Shown here: positions 8,363-17,326 of the stretch, one piece after another
Position numbering within the stretch: the first letter of the stretch is position 1
Layout of the letters: the number at the start of each line of letters is the position of its first letter
Source of the DNA: CAWATZ01 sp963784995
GTDB lineage: Bacteria; Planctomycetota; Planctomycetia; Gemmatales; Gemmataceae
Length of the DNA: 64,000 nucleotides
Assembly: GCA_963784995.1 (NCBI GenBank)
Contig: CAWATZ010000008.1
Location: forward strand, 62,001-126,000
Direction: 5' to 3'
Notes under the pieces: generated by a model
Told to the model about the DNA's origin: nothing
The model's database searches: none
The model's input: only the letters and a program-made list of their open reading frames with translations
Program-made: the position numbers and the translations under genes

Positions 8363-8804
8363 GCCCGGGCCCTGGCTGCTGGTGATCGGCTGCGGCAACG
8401 AGCTGCGCAGCGACGACGGAGCCGGCCCGCGTGTCGCCAGGGCGGTGGAGGCGCTGAAGCTGCCCGGCGTCAAGGCGATTGCGGTGCATCAGCTGACGCC
8501 CGAGCTGGCCGACGAGATCGCGGCGGCGCGGCTGGTGCTGTTTGTCGATGCCTCGGCTGATCCGGAGCAGCGCGGCTTGCAGATCGTGCCGCTCTCGCCA
8601 AGGGAGTCAGACCTTCGGCTCGGTCATTTCGCCGAGCCGCGCTGGCTGCTGGAACTGACCCGCCAACTCCACGGCCAGGCGCCGGAGGCGCGGCTGCTGA
8701 CGCTTCCGGCCCCGAACCTGGACTTTGGGGAGAGACTCTCGCCGTTGTGTCAGCGTGCCGTCGAGGATGCGGTGCGAGCCATTGCCTGGCTGGTGAAGCA
8801 GTAA
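8343..8804 (+). CDS. hoxW: Hydrogenase maturation endopeptidase HoxW
   Basis: 153 aa, HybD/HyaD/HoxW family (peptidase M52). The N-terminal motif is GCGNELRSDDGAGP. The likely nickel-sensing ligands are D25, D69 (in LFVDAS) and H95 (in LGHFAEP). It clips the C-terminal extension of HoxH after H449 once the nickel is loaded. It overlaps hoxH by 20 bp and ends the hox operon. A compound palindrome follows its stop and may terminate transcription. Confidence 0.92.
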   Translation: MSAGAIEPGPWLLVIGCGNELRSDDGAGPRVARAVEALKLPGVKAIAVHQLTPELADEIAAARLVLFVDASADPEQRGLQIVPLSPRESDLRLGHFAEPRWLLELTRQLHGQAPEARLLTLPAPNLDFGERLSPLCQRAVEDAVRAIAWLVKQ

Positions 8805-8820
8805 GCAGGGGTTACGCATT

Positions 8821-8957
8821 AGAGGCACTAACAGAATGGCCAGCGGCGCGGCGAGCCCGGGGGCGTCAGCCCCCGGGGTGCCCGTTTCGGCTGCACCAGC
8901 GCCCCGATACCCCGGGGGCTGACGCCCCCGGGCTCACCTTTCTGTTCGTGCCTCTTA
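8821..8957. repeat. Composite palindromic element, AGAGGCAC family, copy 1
   Basis: The outer ends AGAGGCAC (8821-8828) and GTGCCTCT (8948-8955) are complementary. Inside is a 26-bp perfect inverted repeat of the GAGCCCGGGGGCGTC type (8853-8878 and 8910-8935). Related outer ends enclose different inner palindromes at 11476-11597 and 22936-23025. It lies just downstream of hoxW. Confidence 0.75.
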
Positions 8958-9067
8958 GACTTTTTCGGAATTAAGGTATTCGGGGATGTCTGCTGCGAGA
9001 AACCCCTGAAAAACCAGGCGAACGGTTCGCTGATAACTCACTGAAAGCTTAATTCCGAAAAAGTCTA
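8956..9067. repeat. 20-bp inverted repeat flanking the leader of the Rpn nuclease gene
   Basis: Arms 8956-8975 (TAGACTTTTTCGGAATTAAG) and 9048-9067 are perfectly complementary with a 72-nt spacer. The right arm ends immediately before the ATG at 9068. The first arm begins where the previous palindromic element ends. Confidence 0.75.
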
Positions 9068-10198
9068 ATGAACGGTGCCCGATTGGTAGGTTTGCCTCAG
9101 CTCATCGGGCACCCTCACCTGAGGTACGTGCTCATGACAAGGCAGGCCGTCTCCGATCTGCTGCTGCACAACTTCCCCGAGAACGGCGTCAAGTTCTTAC
9201 TGCATAATCCCGGCAACCTCCAGGACCTGGTGCGCCTGCTCGCCTCCCTCGATAACACCTTGCCCGACCCAGCTTGCTTCGATTGCGCCAGGAGAACGAT
9301 CGAGCCCGATACTCTGATTCGCGGCGATTTCAGCCATGGGGTCACGGATCTGCTGCTCAGCCTGCCGTTCCGGATCGGTGCCCAGGCCAGGGTCTCGATC
9401 AAGGTTTACCTGCTCTTTGAACATCTCTCCAAGCACCAGCGGCACATCGTATCCCGTTCCCTGGGTTATGCCATGGACGCCTATCGCCTGCAAGAACGGC
9501 GCTGGCTCGAAGCGCATGAATCCTTGCAAGGTCTGCTCTACGAAGTGGTTGTCCCCATCGTGATCTACACCGGCGAACGCGCCTGGCAGACGCCGACATC
9601 CTTCCGCGACCTGGTGCAGGGCGGCGACGTGTTCGCCGCGTTCATTCCCTCGATCCAGCCGCTGTTTCTGAGCTTGCCTGGACTGACGGAGCAGGAGTTA
9701 GTGCAACACGGTGGAGCGTTCGGCACGGTGCTGCACGTTTTGCAGCAGCGCCATGCGGAGTTGGAGGAGTTTCACCGGCTGCTCACCCGAGCGGTGGGAA
9801 CTGTCGAAGGTCAGCTGGTCAGGGACAGGCATCGTCTGCAAGAGCTGTTGTCGTACCTGGCCGCCCTGGTGTATCATTTCAGAAATGAGAAGGAACGGGC
9901 GGGACTGCGTGAGGAGTTGGAGCGTTCGATTCAGACGCCAGTGCTACGAAAAGAGGTCCATACCATGGGACGTACCATCGCCGAGGCGCTTTGGGAGGAA
10001 GGCAAACTCGAAGGCATACTCGAAGCCAAGCAGCAAACGCTGGTTTCCCTGCTGCGGCGGAAGTTCCGCAAGAAGGTTACGTCGGCTATCGTGTCGAACG
10101 TCGAGAGCATGAAGGACATCGCCACCCTGGACGAATGGCTGGGCAACGTCCTCGACGCCGAAACTCTGGAGGAGGTTGGCCTTCCCATCAAGAAATGA
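9068..10198 (+). CDS. Rpn-family recombination-promoting nuclease / putative transposase
   Basis: 376 aa, resembling PF04754 (Rpn/Transposase_31, PD-(D/E)XK nuclease fold). Family-like features are the N-terminal block starting TRQAVSDLLLHNFP, the hydrophobic SDLLL-type strand in HGVTDLLLSLPFR, and PIVIYTGERAW in the middle. The C-terminal part is helical and charged (about residues 270-376), as in RpnA-E. These proteins are mobile and promote RecA-independent recombination in E. coli. The start is uncertain: ATG 9068 is directly behind an inverted-repeat arm, and an internal ATG at 9134 begins the conserved domain. It stands alone between palindromes and gene debris. Confidence 0.75.
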   Translation: MNGARLVGLPQLIGHPHLRYVLMTRQAVSDLLLHNFPENGVKFLLHNPGNLQDLVRLLASLDNTLPDPACFDCARRTIEPDTLIRGDFSHGVTDLLLSLPFRIGAQARVSIKVYLLFEHLSKHQRHIVSRSLGYAMDAYRLQERRWLEAHESLQGLLYEVVVPIVIYTGERAWQTPTSFRDLVQGGDVFAAFIPSIQPLFLSLPGLTEQELVQHGGAFGTVLHVLQQRHAELEEFHRLLTRAVGTVEGQLVRDRHRLQELLSYLAALVYHFRNEKERAGLREELERSIQTPVLRKEVHTMGRTIAEALWEEGKLEGILEAKQQTLVSLLRRKFRKKVTSAIVSNVESMKDIATLDEWLGNVLDAETLEEVGLPIKK

Positions 10199-10463
10199 CC
10201 GGCAAGCGGTGGTCGGATCTCGGGCACCGCTTGTCCGGTCCTAATCCGGTCCCACCGTTGGGCCAGGAGGGCAAGTCGGCCAAGAGATCGCTTCCCAGCT
10301 TCCGAGCCGCCGGCGTACTGGCGAGACGTGTTGACCTCGGATACCACCAGATAACCCAAGGCTCACTCGCGGACCGGCTTTTTCAGCAATTCTCCCCCGA
10401 ACCGGCCCCTGTTCCCACACCGTGGGGCTGACCCTGTTTCGATTCGGTGTCCCCAAGGGCGGC
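10199..10463. other. Intergenic stretch without recognised gene
   Basis: 265 bp after the Rpn nuclease gene. I see no conserved coding frame, RNA gene or strong palindrome here. Confidence 0.5.
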
Positions 10464-10990
10464 TCACTTCTTGGCGGGCGCGGCCGGTTTGGCGTTGACT
10501 TCACGCTGGGCCTCCGCCAGCAGCCGTAGGTACAGCGTCCGCTGGCTGAAGTCCGCGAAGGTCTGTTTCTGGTGCCAGACCTCGAAGCGTGCCAGCAGAG
10601 CGACGGCCTCGGCGTGCTGGCCCTGCTTCTGCGCCGCCAACGCCTGGAACAGCCAGGTTTCCGGCAAACCTTCCTTGCCATGCGCCTTGACCGACTCGGC
10701 CAGCACCTGGGCTGCTTGTGCGTGCTTGCCGGCGCGATACAGGGCGACGCCGTGACGGTGCAACGTCAAGGCGTTGCGTTGCCTCTGGACGGCCTGGCGG
10801 GCCTGTTGCTCCCACCTGGCGGCGTCCGCCTCGGACAGCGGGGCTGCTGCCAGCCAGCGCAGGTGGAAGGCGGCGGCGAAGTCGTCCTTGGCGTTCTCTG
10901 CCTCGGTGAGACGAGCGATGTGGAAGTCGGGGTCGAAGCGTGCCAGCCGCTCCAGAGATGCCCGTACCCAAGCTACCGCACGTCGTCGCC
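10464..10990 (-). pseudogene. 3' remnant of a TPR-type protein gene
   Basis: The minus-strand frame is open from about 10997 to the TGA at 10464-10466 but has no plausible start at its beginning. The translation reads as helical repeats with TPR-like spacing (LHRHGVALYRAGKHAQAAQVL, then a WLFQALAAQKQGQHAEAVALL segment) and ends in an Ala/Lys-rich tail. It resembles the C-terminal tail of planctomycete kinase, WD40 or sigma-associated TPR proteins. The N-terminal part is missing because the sequence changes near 10979-10997 into a gene fragment on the other strand. I treat it as a truncated relic. Confidence 0.6.
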
Positions 10991-11412
10991 CTGGACGTCA
11001 CGACCAGCTCACTTCGGGCCGCGTTCGGCGGCGGTTACTGGGTTTCGCCGCAGCGCCCCTGGACCTGACCCTGTCGTCCGAGCCGATTCCGGACGTCTTT
11101 GTCGTACCCGGCAAACCTCGGGATTACACGGCGCATCCGACCACGGCCTTACTCATCGTCGAGGTTAGTGATTCGACGCTGTCTCACGATCGCAACCGCA
11201 AGGGCAGCCTCTATGCGGCGGCGCTGATTCAGGATTACTGGATCGTCAACCTGGTTGATCGCCAGTTAGAAGTCTACCGCGTCCCGGTTCCCGATGCGGC
11301 CGGGGTCTTTGGCTTCACCTGCTCGCAGCGAACGATTCTTGCTCCTGGCGCCACGGTCTCGCCCCTGGCTCTGCCTCAAGCTCAGATTGCCGTGACGGAC
11401 CTGTTGCCCTGA
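10979..11412 (+). pseudogene. 5'-truncated, frameshifted Uma2 (DUF820) family gene
   Basis: The frame shows the core of an Uma2-family PD-(D/E)XK protein: SSLRAAFGGGYWVSPQ, then (after a one-base frame change near 11058) LDLTLSSEPIPDVFVVPG, PRDYTAHPTTALLIVEVSDS, and DYWIVNLVDRQLEVYRVPV, ending AVTDLLP. The predicted active-site residues in EPIPD and in IVEVSDS are present. About 60 N-terminal residues are missing at the junction with the TPR remnant on the opposite strand. The combination of truncation and frame change marks it as a pseudogene. Uma2 genes are strongly amplified in cyanobacteria and planctomycetes. Confidence 0.75.
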
Positions 11413-11475
11413 TCAGGCCACCTTTTTCAGCAATGCTCCCACGACCCAGGCCATCGTCACCACGGCGTCGGTCTG

Positions 11476-11597
11476 AGAGGCACTCACAAATGGCGAGCGG
11501 CTTCGCTTTCACGCGCGATGCGCAGCGGGCCGGTTTTGCAGGCGTTACCAGCGGGCTCACGCCGCGCCGCTCGCCAAAACATGACAACCTCTTAGAC
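11476..11597. repeat. Composite palindromic element, AGAGGCAC family, copy 2
   Basis: It begins AGAGGCACTCACA and ends CCTCTTAGAC like the element downstream of hoxW, but the interior is a different, imperfect GCGAGCGGC...GCCGCTCGC palindrome. It fills most of the gap before the ECF sigma gene. Confidence 0.6.
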
Positions 11598-11645
11598 AAA
11601 TCGCGGCGCCTTCGTACTCTTCATTGCTGGGAAGCGGAGGAAGGA

Positions 11646-12173
11646 ATGGCCGAGCCGGCAGCCGACCCCCTGTTGACGGCACTCGCCCAGGGGCGGGAGG
11701 ATGCCCTTGCCGCGCTCTACGATCGCTTTGGCCCGGCCCTCTTCCGGACGGCGCTCTTGCTGCTGGGCTCGCGCCCGGACGCCGAGGATGCCGTGCAGGA
11801 CGTCTTCGTGGCCCTGGTGCGAAGCCGGCACGGGCTGGAGAAGGTCGGCAATCTCCGGGCGTACCTGTTCTCGGCTCTGCGCCATGCGGCCGCCCGGCGG
11901 TCTGTCCTGCGGAAGCGCGATCGCTCCGTGGCGCTGACGGACGTTCCGGAACCAGCCGCCGCGGAAGCACGCCAGACGGACGCCGAGCAGTCGCACCGGC
12001 TGGAGCAGGCCTTGCAGACGCTGCCGGTGGAGCAGCGCGAGCTGATTGCCCTCAAGCTCGATTCGGGCCTGACCTTCGCCGAGATCGCGACGCTGCTCGG
12101 GATCAGCCCGAACACCGCCGCCAGCCGTTATCGCTACGCCCTGGAGAAGCTCCGCAGTCTCCTCAAGGAGTAA
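11646..12173 (+). CDS. RNA polymerase ECF-type sigma-70 factor
   Basis: 175 aa. The sigma2 region is at about residues 10-80 (ALYDRFGPALFRTALLLLG, DAEDAVQDVFVALVR). The sigma4 helix-turn-helix is at about 120-170 (LPVEQRELIALKLDSGLTF, IATLLGISPNTAASRYRYAL). The two domains alone make it an ECF factor. The ATG at 11646 has GGAGGAAGG just upstream. The next gene starts 4 nt after the stop and encodes a small membrane-anchored protein in the usual place for an anti-sigma factor. The target regulon cannot be read from this window. Confidence 0.92.
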   Translation: MAEPAADPLLTALAQGREDALAALYDRFGPALFRTALLLLGSRPDAEDAVQDVFVALVRSRHGLEKVGNLRAYLFSALRHAAARRSVLRKRDRSVALTDVPEPAAAEARQTDAEQSHRLEQALQTLPVEQRELIALKLDSGLTFAEIATLLGISPNTAASRYRYALEKLRSLLKE

Positions 12174-12177
12174 CCAC

Positions 12178-12618
12178 GTGGCCAGCCCTGACCTTCCTCC
12201 GGACCTCGCCGCCTTCGAGCAGCAACTGCTGGCGCGCGAACGGCCGGCGCCGGAGCCGGTCCTGCGGCAGCGCGTGCTGGAGACGCTGCGGCAGGAACTG
12301 CACCCCCCAACGCCGCCGGGGAGTTCGTTCTGGTGGACCCTGGCGGCCACGGCGGCCGGGGTGCTGTTGTGGATCAATTTTTCGATGAGCGTGATCAACA
12401 ACATGGACTGGCACTTTGCCGGCCGGCCCAACCCGGCGCAGGTGGAGGAAACGGCCGAGCGCATTTGCGCCCTGCTGCCGGAGCTGCCCGAAACCGAGGT
12501 TTACCGACAGGCGTTGCTTCTGCAACCGGCAACCCGGCCAGCCCCAGGGCCAAATCCCTCGGCTGCACTGGATTCTCTCGTCCGACGAAAGGAACAACAG
12601 CAATGGGTTACGCATTGA
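12178..12618 (+). CDS. Small membrane-anchored protein, possible anti-sigma factor
   Basis: 146 aa, GTG start 4 nt after the sigma gene stop. The N-terminus is charged and helical (residues 1-45), one transmembrane segment follows (about 50-72, WWTLAATAAGVLLWINF), then a short extracytoplasmic domain. There is no zinc-finger H-x3-C-x2-C motif, so it is not a classic ZAS anti-sigma. The operon position and topology make an anti-sigma role plausible; it could also be an unrelated envelope protein. Its end overlaps the start of the next gene by 16 bp. Confidence 0.65.
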   Translation: MASPDLPPDLAAFEQQLLARERPAPEPVLRQRVLETLRQELHPPTPPGSSFWWTLAATAAGVLLWINFSMSVINNMDWHFAGRPNPAQVEETAERICALLPELPETEVYRQALLLQPATRPAPGPNPSAALDSLVRRKEQQQWVTH

Positions 12619-14221
12619 TCTGGATCGAGAGCCTGGCTGCGAGCCTGCTCCTGCTGGGATTGATCACAGCCTGGACCGCCCGCTGGTCCCGCCGCCTGGC
12701 CCAGGTTGTGGTTCCTGGTCTGATCGCGTTGTTGCTTCTCGTCGTTGTCGGAGTGTTTACCGCCGGCGTCGGAGTCTTGCACTCCAACGGTTCCGTGACG
12801 TCATCGACTTTTTCCTTCTTCCTCAGCTGGTCGGCGGTCCTGGCGCTGGGTGAGATGATGCTCCTGTACCGTGGCTTGCGACGGCCCAGAGGAGAAACGG
12901 TCCCAAGGGCTCGTTCCTGGCCCCTGGGTCGCCTGGCCGTCGCACTGGGTGCAGTTGTCCTTCTGGACTGGATCACGTTCTCCAACATGGACCTGGCGAT
13001 CAAGATGCAGCTGGCGACGGTTCGGGCGGAATCGGGAGCGAAGATCCTGGCGCTGCTGCCGCCACGGATTCCAGATCGCGACAACGCTGCCTTGCTTTAC
13101 AGGGAAGCGTTCGCGGACCTCCCGGATTCGGAGCAGTGGCACAGGTTCCGAAAGGAGACAGCGGAAAACCGGTCCACTTTTTTTGCTGGCTTCGATTATC
13201 AGGACAAGGAACTGATCGCGTTCCTCCGCCGCCAGGAGAAGGTCCTGGCTCTGCTCCGCAAGGCGGCTGAGAAGCCAGGTTGCTCGTTTGACCACGATTA
13301 CTTTCAATCCGCGGACCCGTCTCCGCTGGAGTTGAACCAGTTCCGTGCCGCTGCGGGGCTTCTGGCCCTCGATGCCCGAAGCAAGGCCCGGCACGGCGAC
13401 CGGCGGGCCCTGGAAGACGTCACTGCGCTTTTCGGCATGGCCCGGCACGTCCGCGAACCGATGCTGATCCCGTTTCTCGCCTCCTGCACCTGAATCGGAT
13501 GGGTGTTGAGGCCCTGGAAGACGTCCTGGCTCACCTTCCTCCCTGTAACCGGGATGAACTGGAGCGGTTGACGCTTGGAGACGTCTCTTACCACCAGGAA
13601 TTCCGACGGACTCTTCAGATGGAGGAGGCGGCCCTCGGTTTGCCGACCTTGCTTGCCGCGGTCAATACCGAAGGAGACCCCCAGGTGAAATTGCTCAAGG
13701 ACCAGGTAGGGGGGATTGGACTGTGGTTTCTCGATTCGCCCGTCTACCGAGTCTTTTTCCTTCCGGATGACCTGGCGAGCTACCGGCGCTACGTGCAGGC
13801 AGCGCAAGGGCTTGCAGCCCGTCCTTATGCCGAAGCGCGTGAGGCATGGAAGAAAAGCCCGTTCGTCGGAATTCCCAAAGACACCGGTCTCCTGACCGAC
13901 CTGCTCCTCCCGGATGCCAGCAAGTGTGCCGAGGCCACGGCTCAGGCCGATGCCTGGCACCGGGTGGCCCAGCTGGCTCTGGCTGTGGAGGACTATCGGG
14001 TCCAAACGGGTCGCTTCCCCAATCGCCTGGAAGAGCTGACTCCGGCCTTACTCCCCGGGATTCCCATCGACCCCTTTACCGGCAAGCCACTTCGCTTCCG
14101 AAAGGACGAGCAGGATTTTCTCGTGTACAGTGTCGGTCTGGACGGAAAGAACGACGATGGCACTCCCTGGAACAGCCAGAAGAAAGAGGGGGATCTGGTC
14201 TTTCGCCTGCGCGGCCGATAG
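12603..14221 (+). CDS. Membrane protein of unknown function in ECF-sigma cluster (frameshifted)
   Basis: The ATG at 12603 opens a frame with about four N-terminal transmembrane segments (residues 1-125), followed by a long soluble part. The frame stops at 13491-13493. A one-base change near 13485 continues it in the next frame (LLHLNRMGVEALEDVL onward) to the stop at 14221. The join reads smoothly, so this is probably one gene of about 540 codons. Near its C-terminus is a segment like those in planctomycete type-II-secretion-type or DUF1559-like proteins (YRVQTGRFPNRLEEL, IPIDPFTGKPLRF, VYSVGLDGKNDDG). I do not recognise the full-length family. It is the third gene of the sigma/anti-sigma operon. 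Confidence 0.7.
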
Positions 14222-14394
14222 GAGCTGGATGGAGGACAGCTGGCGGAGTTTGTCCCCTTCTGTACTTTATCTGAATGTACGAAGGGCTGAAGTGACACGC
14301 GAGCCATCCGAGGGAAGTCGTGTGTGTGTCACTGGCGCAATGCAATCGATTTTCCTGACCGTCCCGGATTGGGGAGTGCAAGGATGCGTGCCCG

Positions 14395-14530
14395 AGAGGG
14401 ACGCCGTGTGATGCAGACCCGTTGGCGGTGTCGGTTTTTTGTCATCGGTGGGGCAAGCACCGACACGCACAGACGCTTGCTGGCGAGACCGCCAGGCAAA
14501 AGCGGTGTGGCGGTCTCGCCGCTCCTGGAG
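14395..14530 (+). repeat. TTTTTTGTCATC repeat family, copy A (divergent)
   Basis: Shares the block GGCGGTGTCG-TTTTTTGTCATC-GGTGGGGC and a downstream hairpin (GCGAGACCGCCA / TGGCGGTCTCGC, 12-bp arms) with the copies at 40096-40548 and 43062-43515. The flanks differ. Confidence 0.65.
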
Positions 14531-14536
14531 TCGAAT

Positions 14537-14694
14537 CCGCTGGCACTGAATTGACACAATGAGGGCTTCGCGCGGGCTGAAGAGCGGAGGCAGGCTCCCT
14601 GCAGCCCCCTTCAGGGGGCTTTCTGCTGGCGTGTAGCCCCGCCATTCATGGCGAGGCGTCCGCTGGACCTGAATCGACACAATGAGGGCTTCGC
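14537..14694. repeat. 35-bp direct repeat upstream of hypC
   Basis: Copies 14537-14571 and 14660-14694 differ at 3 of 35 positions. The second copy ends one base before the hypC ATG. Between them lies a short palindromic segment, which looks like an insertion into a duplicated leader. Confidence 0.75.
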
Positions 14695-14695
14695 A

Positions 14696-14951
14696 ATGTG
14701 CCTGGCCATTCCAGGTCAAGTGGTGGAACGCCTGCCCGCCGAGGACGCGCTGGAGTTCGCCCTGGTGGACTTCAACGGTCTTCGCCGGCGGGTCTGCGTT
14801 TCCTGCGTGCCCGGAGGCCCGGAGCGGCGATTACGTCATCGTTCATGCGGGCATCGCCATCAATCGGCTCGACAGGGACGAGGCCCAACGGCTTCTTGAG
14901 GAACTGCGCCGCATGGGTGAGCTGATGGACGCCGAGTCGGAGGAGCCATGA
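14696..14951 (+). CDS. hypC: [NiFe] hydrogenase assembly chaperone HypC (one-base frame change)
   Basis: The start MCLAIPGQVVE carries the invariant Cys2 of HypC, which holds the Fe(CN)2CO precursor together with HypD. The first frame runs into nonsense after VCVSCVP. Removing one G near 14815 (in GTGCCCGGAGGCCCGG) gives VPEARSGDYVIVHAGIAINR, the expected conserved continuation, and a stop at 14949-14951. About 84 residues result, the normal length. The stop overlaps the hypD ATG (ATGA). The clean restoration suggests a sequence error rather than loss of function. Confidence 0.85.
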
Positions 14952-16190
14952 AGTACCTCGACGAGTACCGCGATCCGCAGCTGGCCGAGGTGCTGCTCCA
15001 GGCCATCCGCCAGACGGTGACGCGCCCCTGGACGATCATGGAAGTCTGCGGCGGGCAAACGCACACGCTCATCCGCGCTGGCATCGACCGGCTTCTGCCG
15101 GAGCAGATCACCCTGGTCCACGGGCCCGGCTGTCCGGTGTGCGTGACGCCGCTGGAGCAGATCGACCGCGCCCTGGCCATCGCTCACGGCCCGACGTGAT
15201 TTTCTGCTCCTTCGGAGACATGCTGCGTGTCCCGGGATCTCGCGACGACCTGCTGCGCATCCGTGCCCGTGGCGGCGACGTGCGCATGGTTTACTCGCCG
15301 CTGGACGCGGTCACCCTGCGCGTGCCAATCCAACGCGGCAGGTGGTCTTCTTCGCAGTCGGCTTCGAGACCACGGTGCCGGCCACGGCCCTGGCGGCCTG
15401 GCAGGCCCGGCAGCTGGGGCTGAAGAATTTCGCGCTGCTGGTCGCTCACGTCCTGGTGCCGCCCGCGATGGAGGCCATCCTGTCCTCGCCGGGCTGCCGT
15501 GTGCAGGGGTTCCTGGCGGCCGGCCACGTCTGCACGGTCATGGGCTTCGAGCAGTACCTGCCGCTGGCCGCACGGTATCGCGTTCCCGTGGTCGTCACCG
15601 GCTTCGAGCCGATCGACCTCCTGGAAGGCATCCTGATGACGGTCCGCCAATTGGAAGAGGGCCGCTTCGAGGTCGAGAACCAGTATGCCCGCTCGGTGCA
15701 GCGCTCGGGCAACCTCCAGGCCCAGGCGATCCTGAGCCGGGTGTACGAGGTTTGCGATCGGTCCTGGAGAGGGCTGGGCGTGATCCCACAGAGCGGACTC
15801 CGGCTGACGGCCGAGTATCGGGACCTGGATGCGGAGGAGCGATTCGCGGTGACGAGCATCCAGACGCGGGAGCCGGCCGAGTGCCGGGCGGGCGAGGTGC
15901 TGCAAGGGTTGCTCCGGCCCGATCAGTGTCCCGAGTTCGGCAAGCGCTGCACTCCGGAACATCCGCTGGGTGCGCCGATGGTGTCCAGCGAGGGGGCGTG
16001 TGCTGCTTACTTCCGCTATGGCCGGGTATCGGCGACGAGACTGCATTCTGACACAAGCCCGAAGCGCTGGGGCGCGGGACGGTCCCGGCGGTGGCGCTTC
16101 GGGCTTGTGTACGGTCCCGGCGCTGGCGCTTCGGGCTTGTGTACGGTCCCGGCGCGATGCCTTCGGGCTTGTGTCCTGCTGAAGTTACCA
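14948..16190 (+). CDS. hypD: Hydrogenase maturation protein HypD (two one-base frame changes; reads into hypE)
   Basis: The N-terminus MKYLDEYRDPQLAEVLL, the motif MEVCGGQTHT and GPGCPVCVTP identify HypD, which carries a [4Fe-4S] cluster and a redox-active Cys pair for CN ligand transfer. The frame breaks near 15190 and resumes as RPDVIFCSFGDMLRVPG. It breaks again near 15320 (one missing base after CTG) and resumes as RQVVFFAVGFETT. The core ends with SEGACAAYFRYGR at about 16025, but there is no stop codon. The frame continues through a 32-bp repeat cluster into hypE, so a HypD-HypE fusion is formally encoded. Whether hypE instead starts at its own ATG (16191) is not decided by the sequence. 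Confidence 0.85.
16050..16176. repeat. 32-bp foldback and tandem repeats between hypD and hypE
   Basis: Three direct 32-bp units (16081-16112, 16113-16144, 16145-16176; core GCTTCGGGCTTGTGTAC) follow one inverted copy (about 16050-16080). The arrangement can fold into alternative hairpins. It lies in the open frame joining hypD to hypE. Confidence 0.85.
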
Positions 16191-17243
16191 ATGCCTCCCA
16201 TTGAACCAGGTTTATCCTGTCCCGTCCCGCTGCCCGAGGGCGATTGCGTCCTGCTGGCCCACGGCGAGGGCGCCCGGCTGACGCGCCGGCTGATCCGCGA
16301 ATTGCTGCTGCCCGCCCTGGACAATCGCTGGCTGCGGCCCCTGGCCGACGCCGCCGTGCTGCCCGCTGTGGCAGGCGAGCTGGTCCTGACGACGGATAGT
16401 TCGGTGGTCAGCCCACTGTTCTTTCCTGGTGGGGACATCGGCAAGCTGGCTGTGCATTCTGGTATCAACGATCTGGCCGTGACCGGGGCCGAGCCGATGT
16501 ATCTGAGCCTGGCCCTGATCCTGGAAGAGGGGCTGCCCCTGACGATCCTGCGCCGGGTGATCGCCAGCCTTGCCGAGGCCGCCCGCGCTTGCGGGGTGTG
16601 CGTGGTCACGGGGGACACCAAGGTCGTCCCTCGGGGAGCGGTCGATCAGCTGTTCCTGAACGTCACCGCCGTCGGCCGGCGGCATCCGGGAGCGAACCTC
16701 GGCGCGGAGCGAATCCGGCCCGGCGATCGCGTCCTGGTCAGCGGCACTCTGGGCGATCATGGCCTGGCCATCCTGGCGGCACGCGAGCAGCTGGATCTGG
16801 AGCCGCCGCTCCGGAGCGACACGGCACCGCTGTGGGAGCTGGTCCGGTCCTTGCTGGAGAGCGGAGTCGAGGTCCACTGGATGCGCGATCCGACCCGTGG
16901 CGGGCTGTCGGCGGTCCTGCACGAGGTGTGCGAGGCGACCGGCCTGTCGATCGTATTGGAGGAAAGCACCTTGCCGCTGCAACCGGCCGTCCGGGGTGCG
17001 TGCGAACTGCTGGGGCTTGATCCCCTGTACGTCGCCAACGAAGGGAAGCTGACCGCCCTGGTGAGTCCAGCCGACGCGGAGCGTGCCCTGGCGTGTCTGC
17101 GTGAGCAGCCGCTGGGCCGGGACGCCGCCGTGGTTGGCGAGGTGGTTGCGCGGCAAGCCGCGGCCGTGCTGGTGCGCGGCCCGCTGGGAGCGCTGCGCAT
17201 CCTCGATGAACCCAGCGGGGCCCCGTTGCCACGGATCTGCTGA
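16191..17243 (+). CDS. hypE: Hydrogenase maturation carbamoyl dehydratase HypE
   Basis: 350 aa from the ATG at 16191, PurM/AIRS superfamily. Family signs are LTTDSSVVSPLFFPGGDIG, VTGDTKVV, DRVLVSGTLGDHGLAIL and MRDPTRGGLSAVL. The C-terminal PRIC ends in C350, the residue that HypF carbamoylates and HypE dehydrates to thiocyanate, the source of the CN ligands of the NiFe site. The frame is open upstream into hypD. There is no strong ribosome-binding site before 16191, so translation may depend on hypD. hypF is not in this window. Confidence 0.92.
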   Translation: MPPIEPGLSCPVPLPEGDCVLLAHGEGARLTRRLIRELLLPALDNRWLRPLADAAVLPAVAGELVLTTDSSVVSPLFFPGGDIGKLAVHSGINDLAVTGAEPMYLSLALILEEGLPLTILRRVIASLAEAARACGVCVVTGDTKVVPRGAVDQLFLNVTAVGRRHPGANLGAERIRPGDRVLVSGTLGDHGLAILAAREQLDLEPPLRSDTAPLWELVRSLLESGVEVHWMRDPTRGGLSAVLHEVCEATGLSIVLEESTLPLQPAVRGACELLGLDPLYVANEGKLTALVSPADAERALACLREQPLGRDAAVVGEVVARQAAAVLVRGPLGALRILDEPSGAPLPRIC

Positions 17244-17326
17244 GGGGGCGGCGCTGGTAAAGTCGGTAATCTCCACAAGTTCAACGCCCCTTCCACTTAT
17301 TTCCTGTTGGAAACAGATCCTCCGCG

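Larger units (their letters stand above)
14222..14695. other. Intergenic region upstream of hypC
   Basis: 474 bp without a convincing gene. It holds one divergent copy of the TTTTTTGTCATC repeat family (14395-14530), a 35-bp direct repeat (14537-14571 and 14660-14694) and a small CGCCATTCATGGCG palindrome (about 14640-14655). Confidence 0.6.

Noticed and set aside
14541..14556. TGGCACTGAATTGACA upstream of hypC as a sigma54 promoter
   Set aside because: The -24 half is good, but the -12 half lacks GC at the required 10-bp spacing, and the second repeat copy next to the gene has lost the -24 match.
16050..16176. 32-bp tandem units as a CRISPR array
   Set aside because: The units are directly abutting with no spacers, and no cas genes are present.
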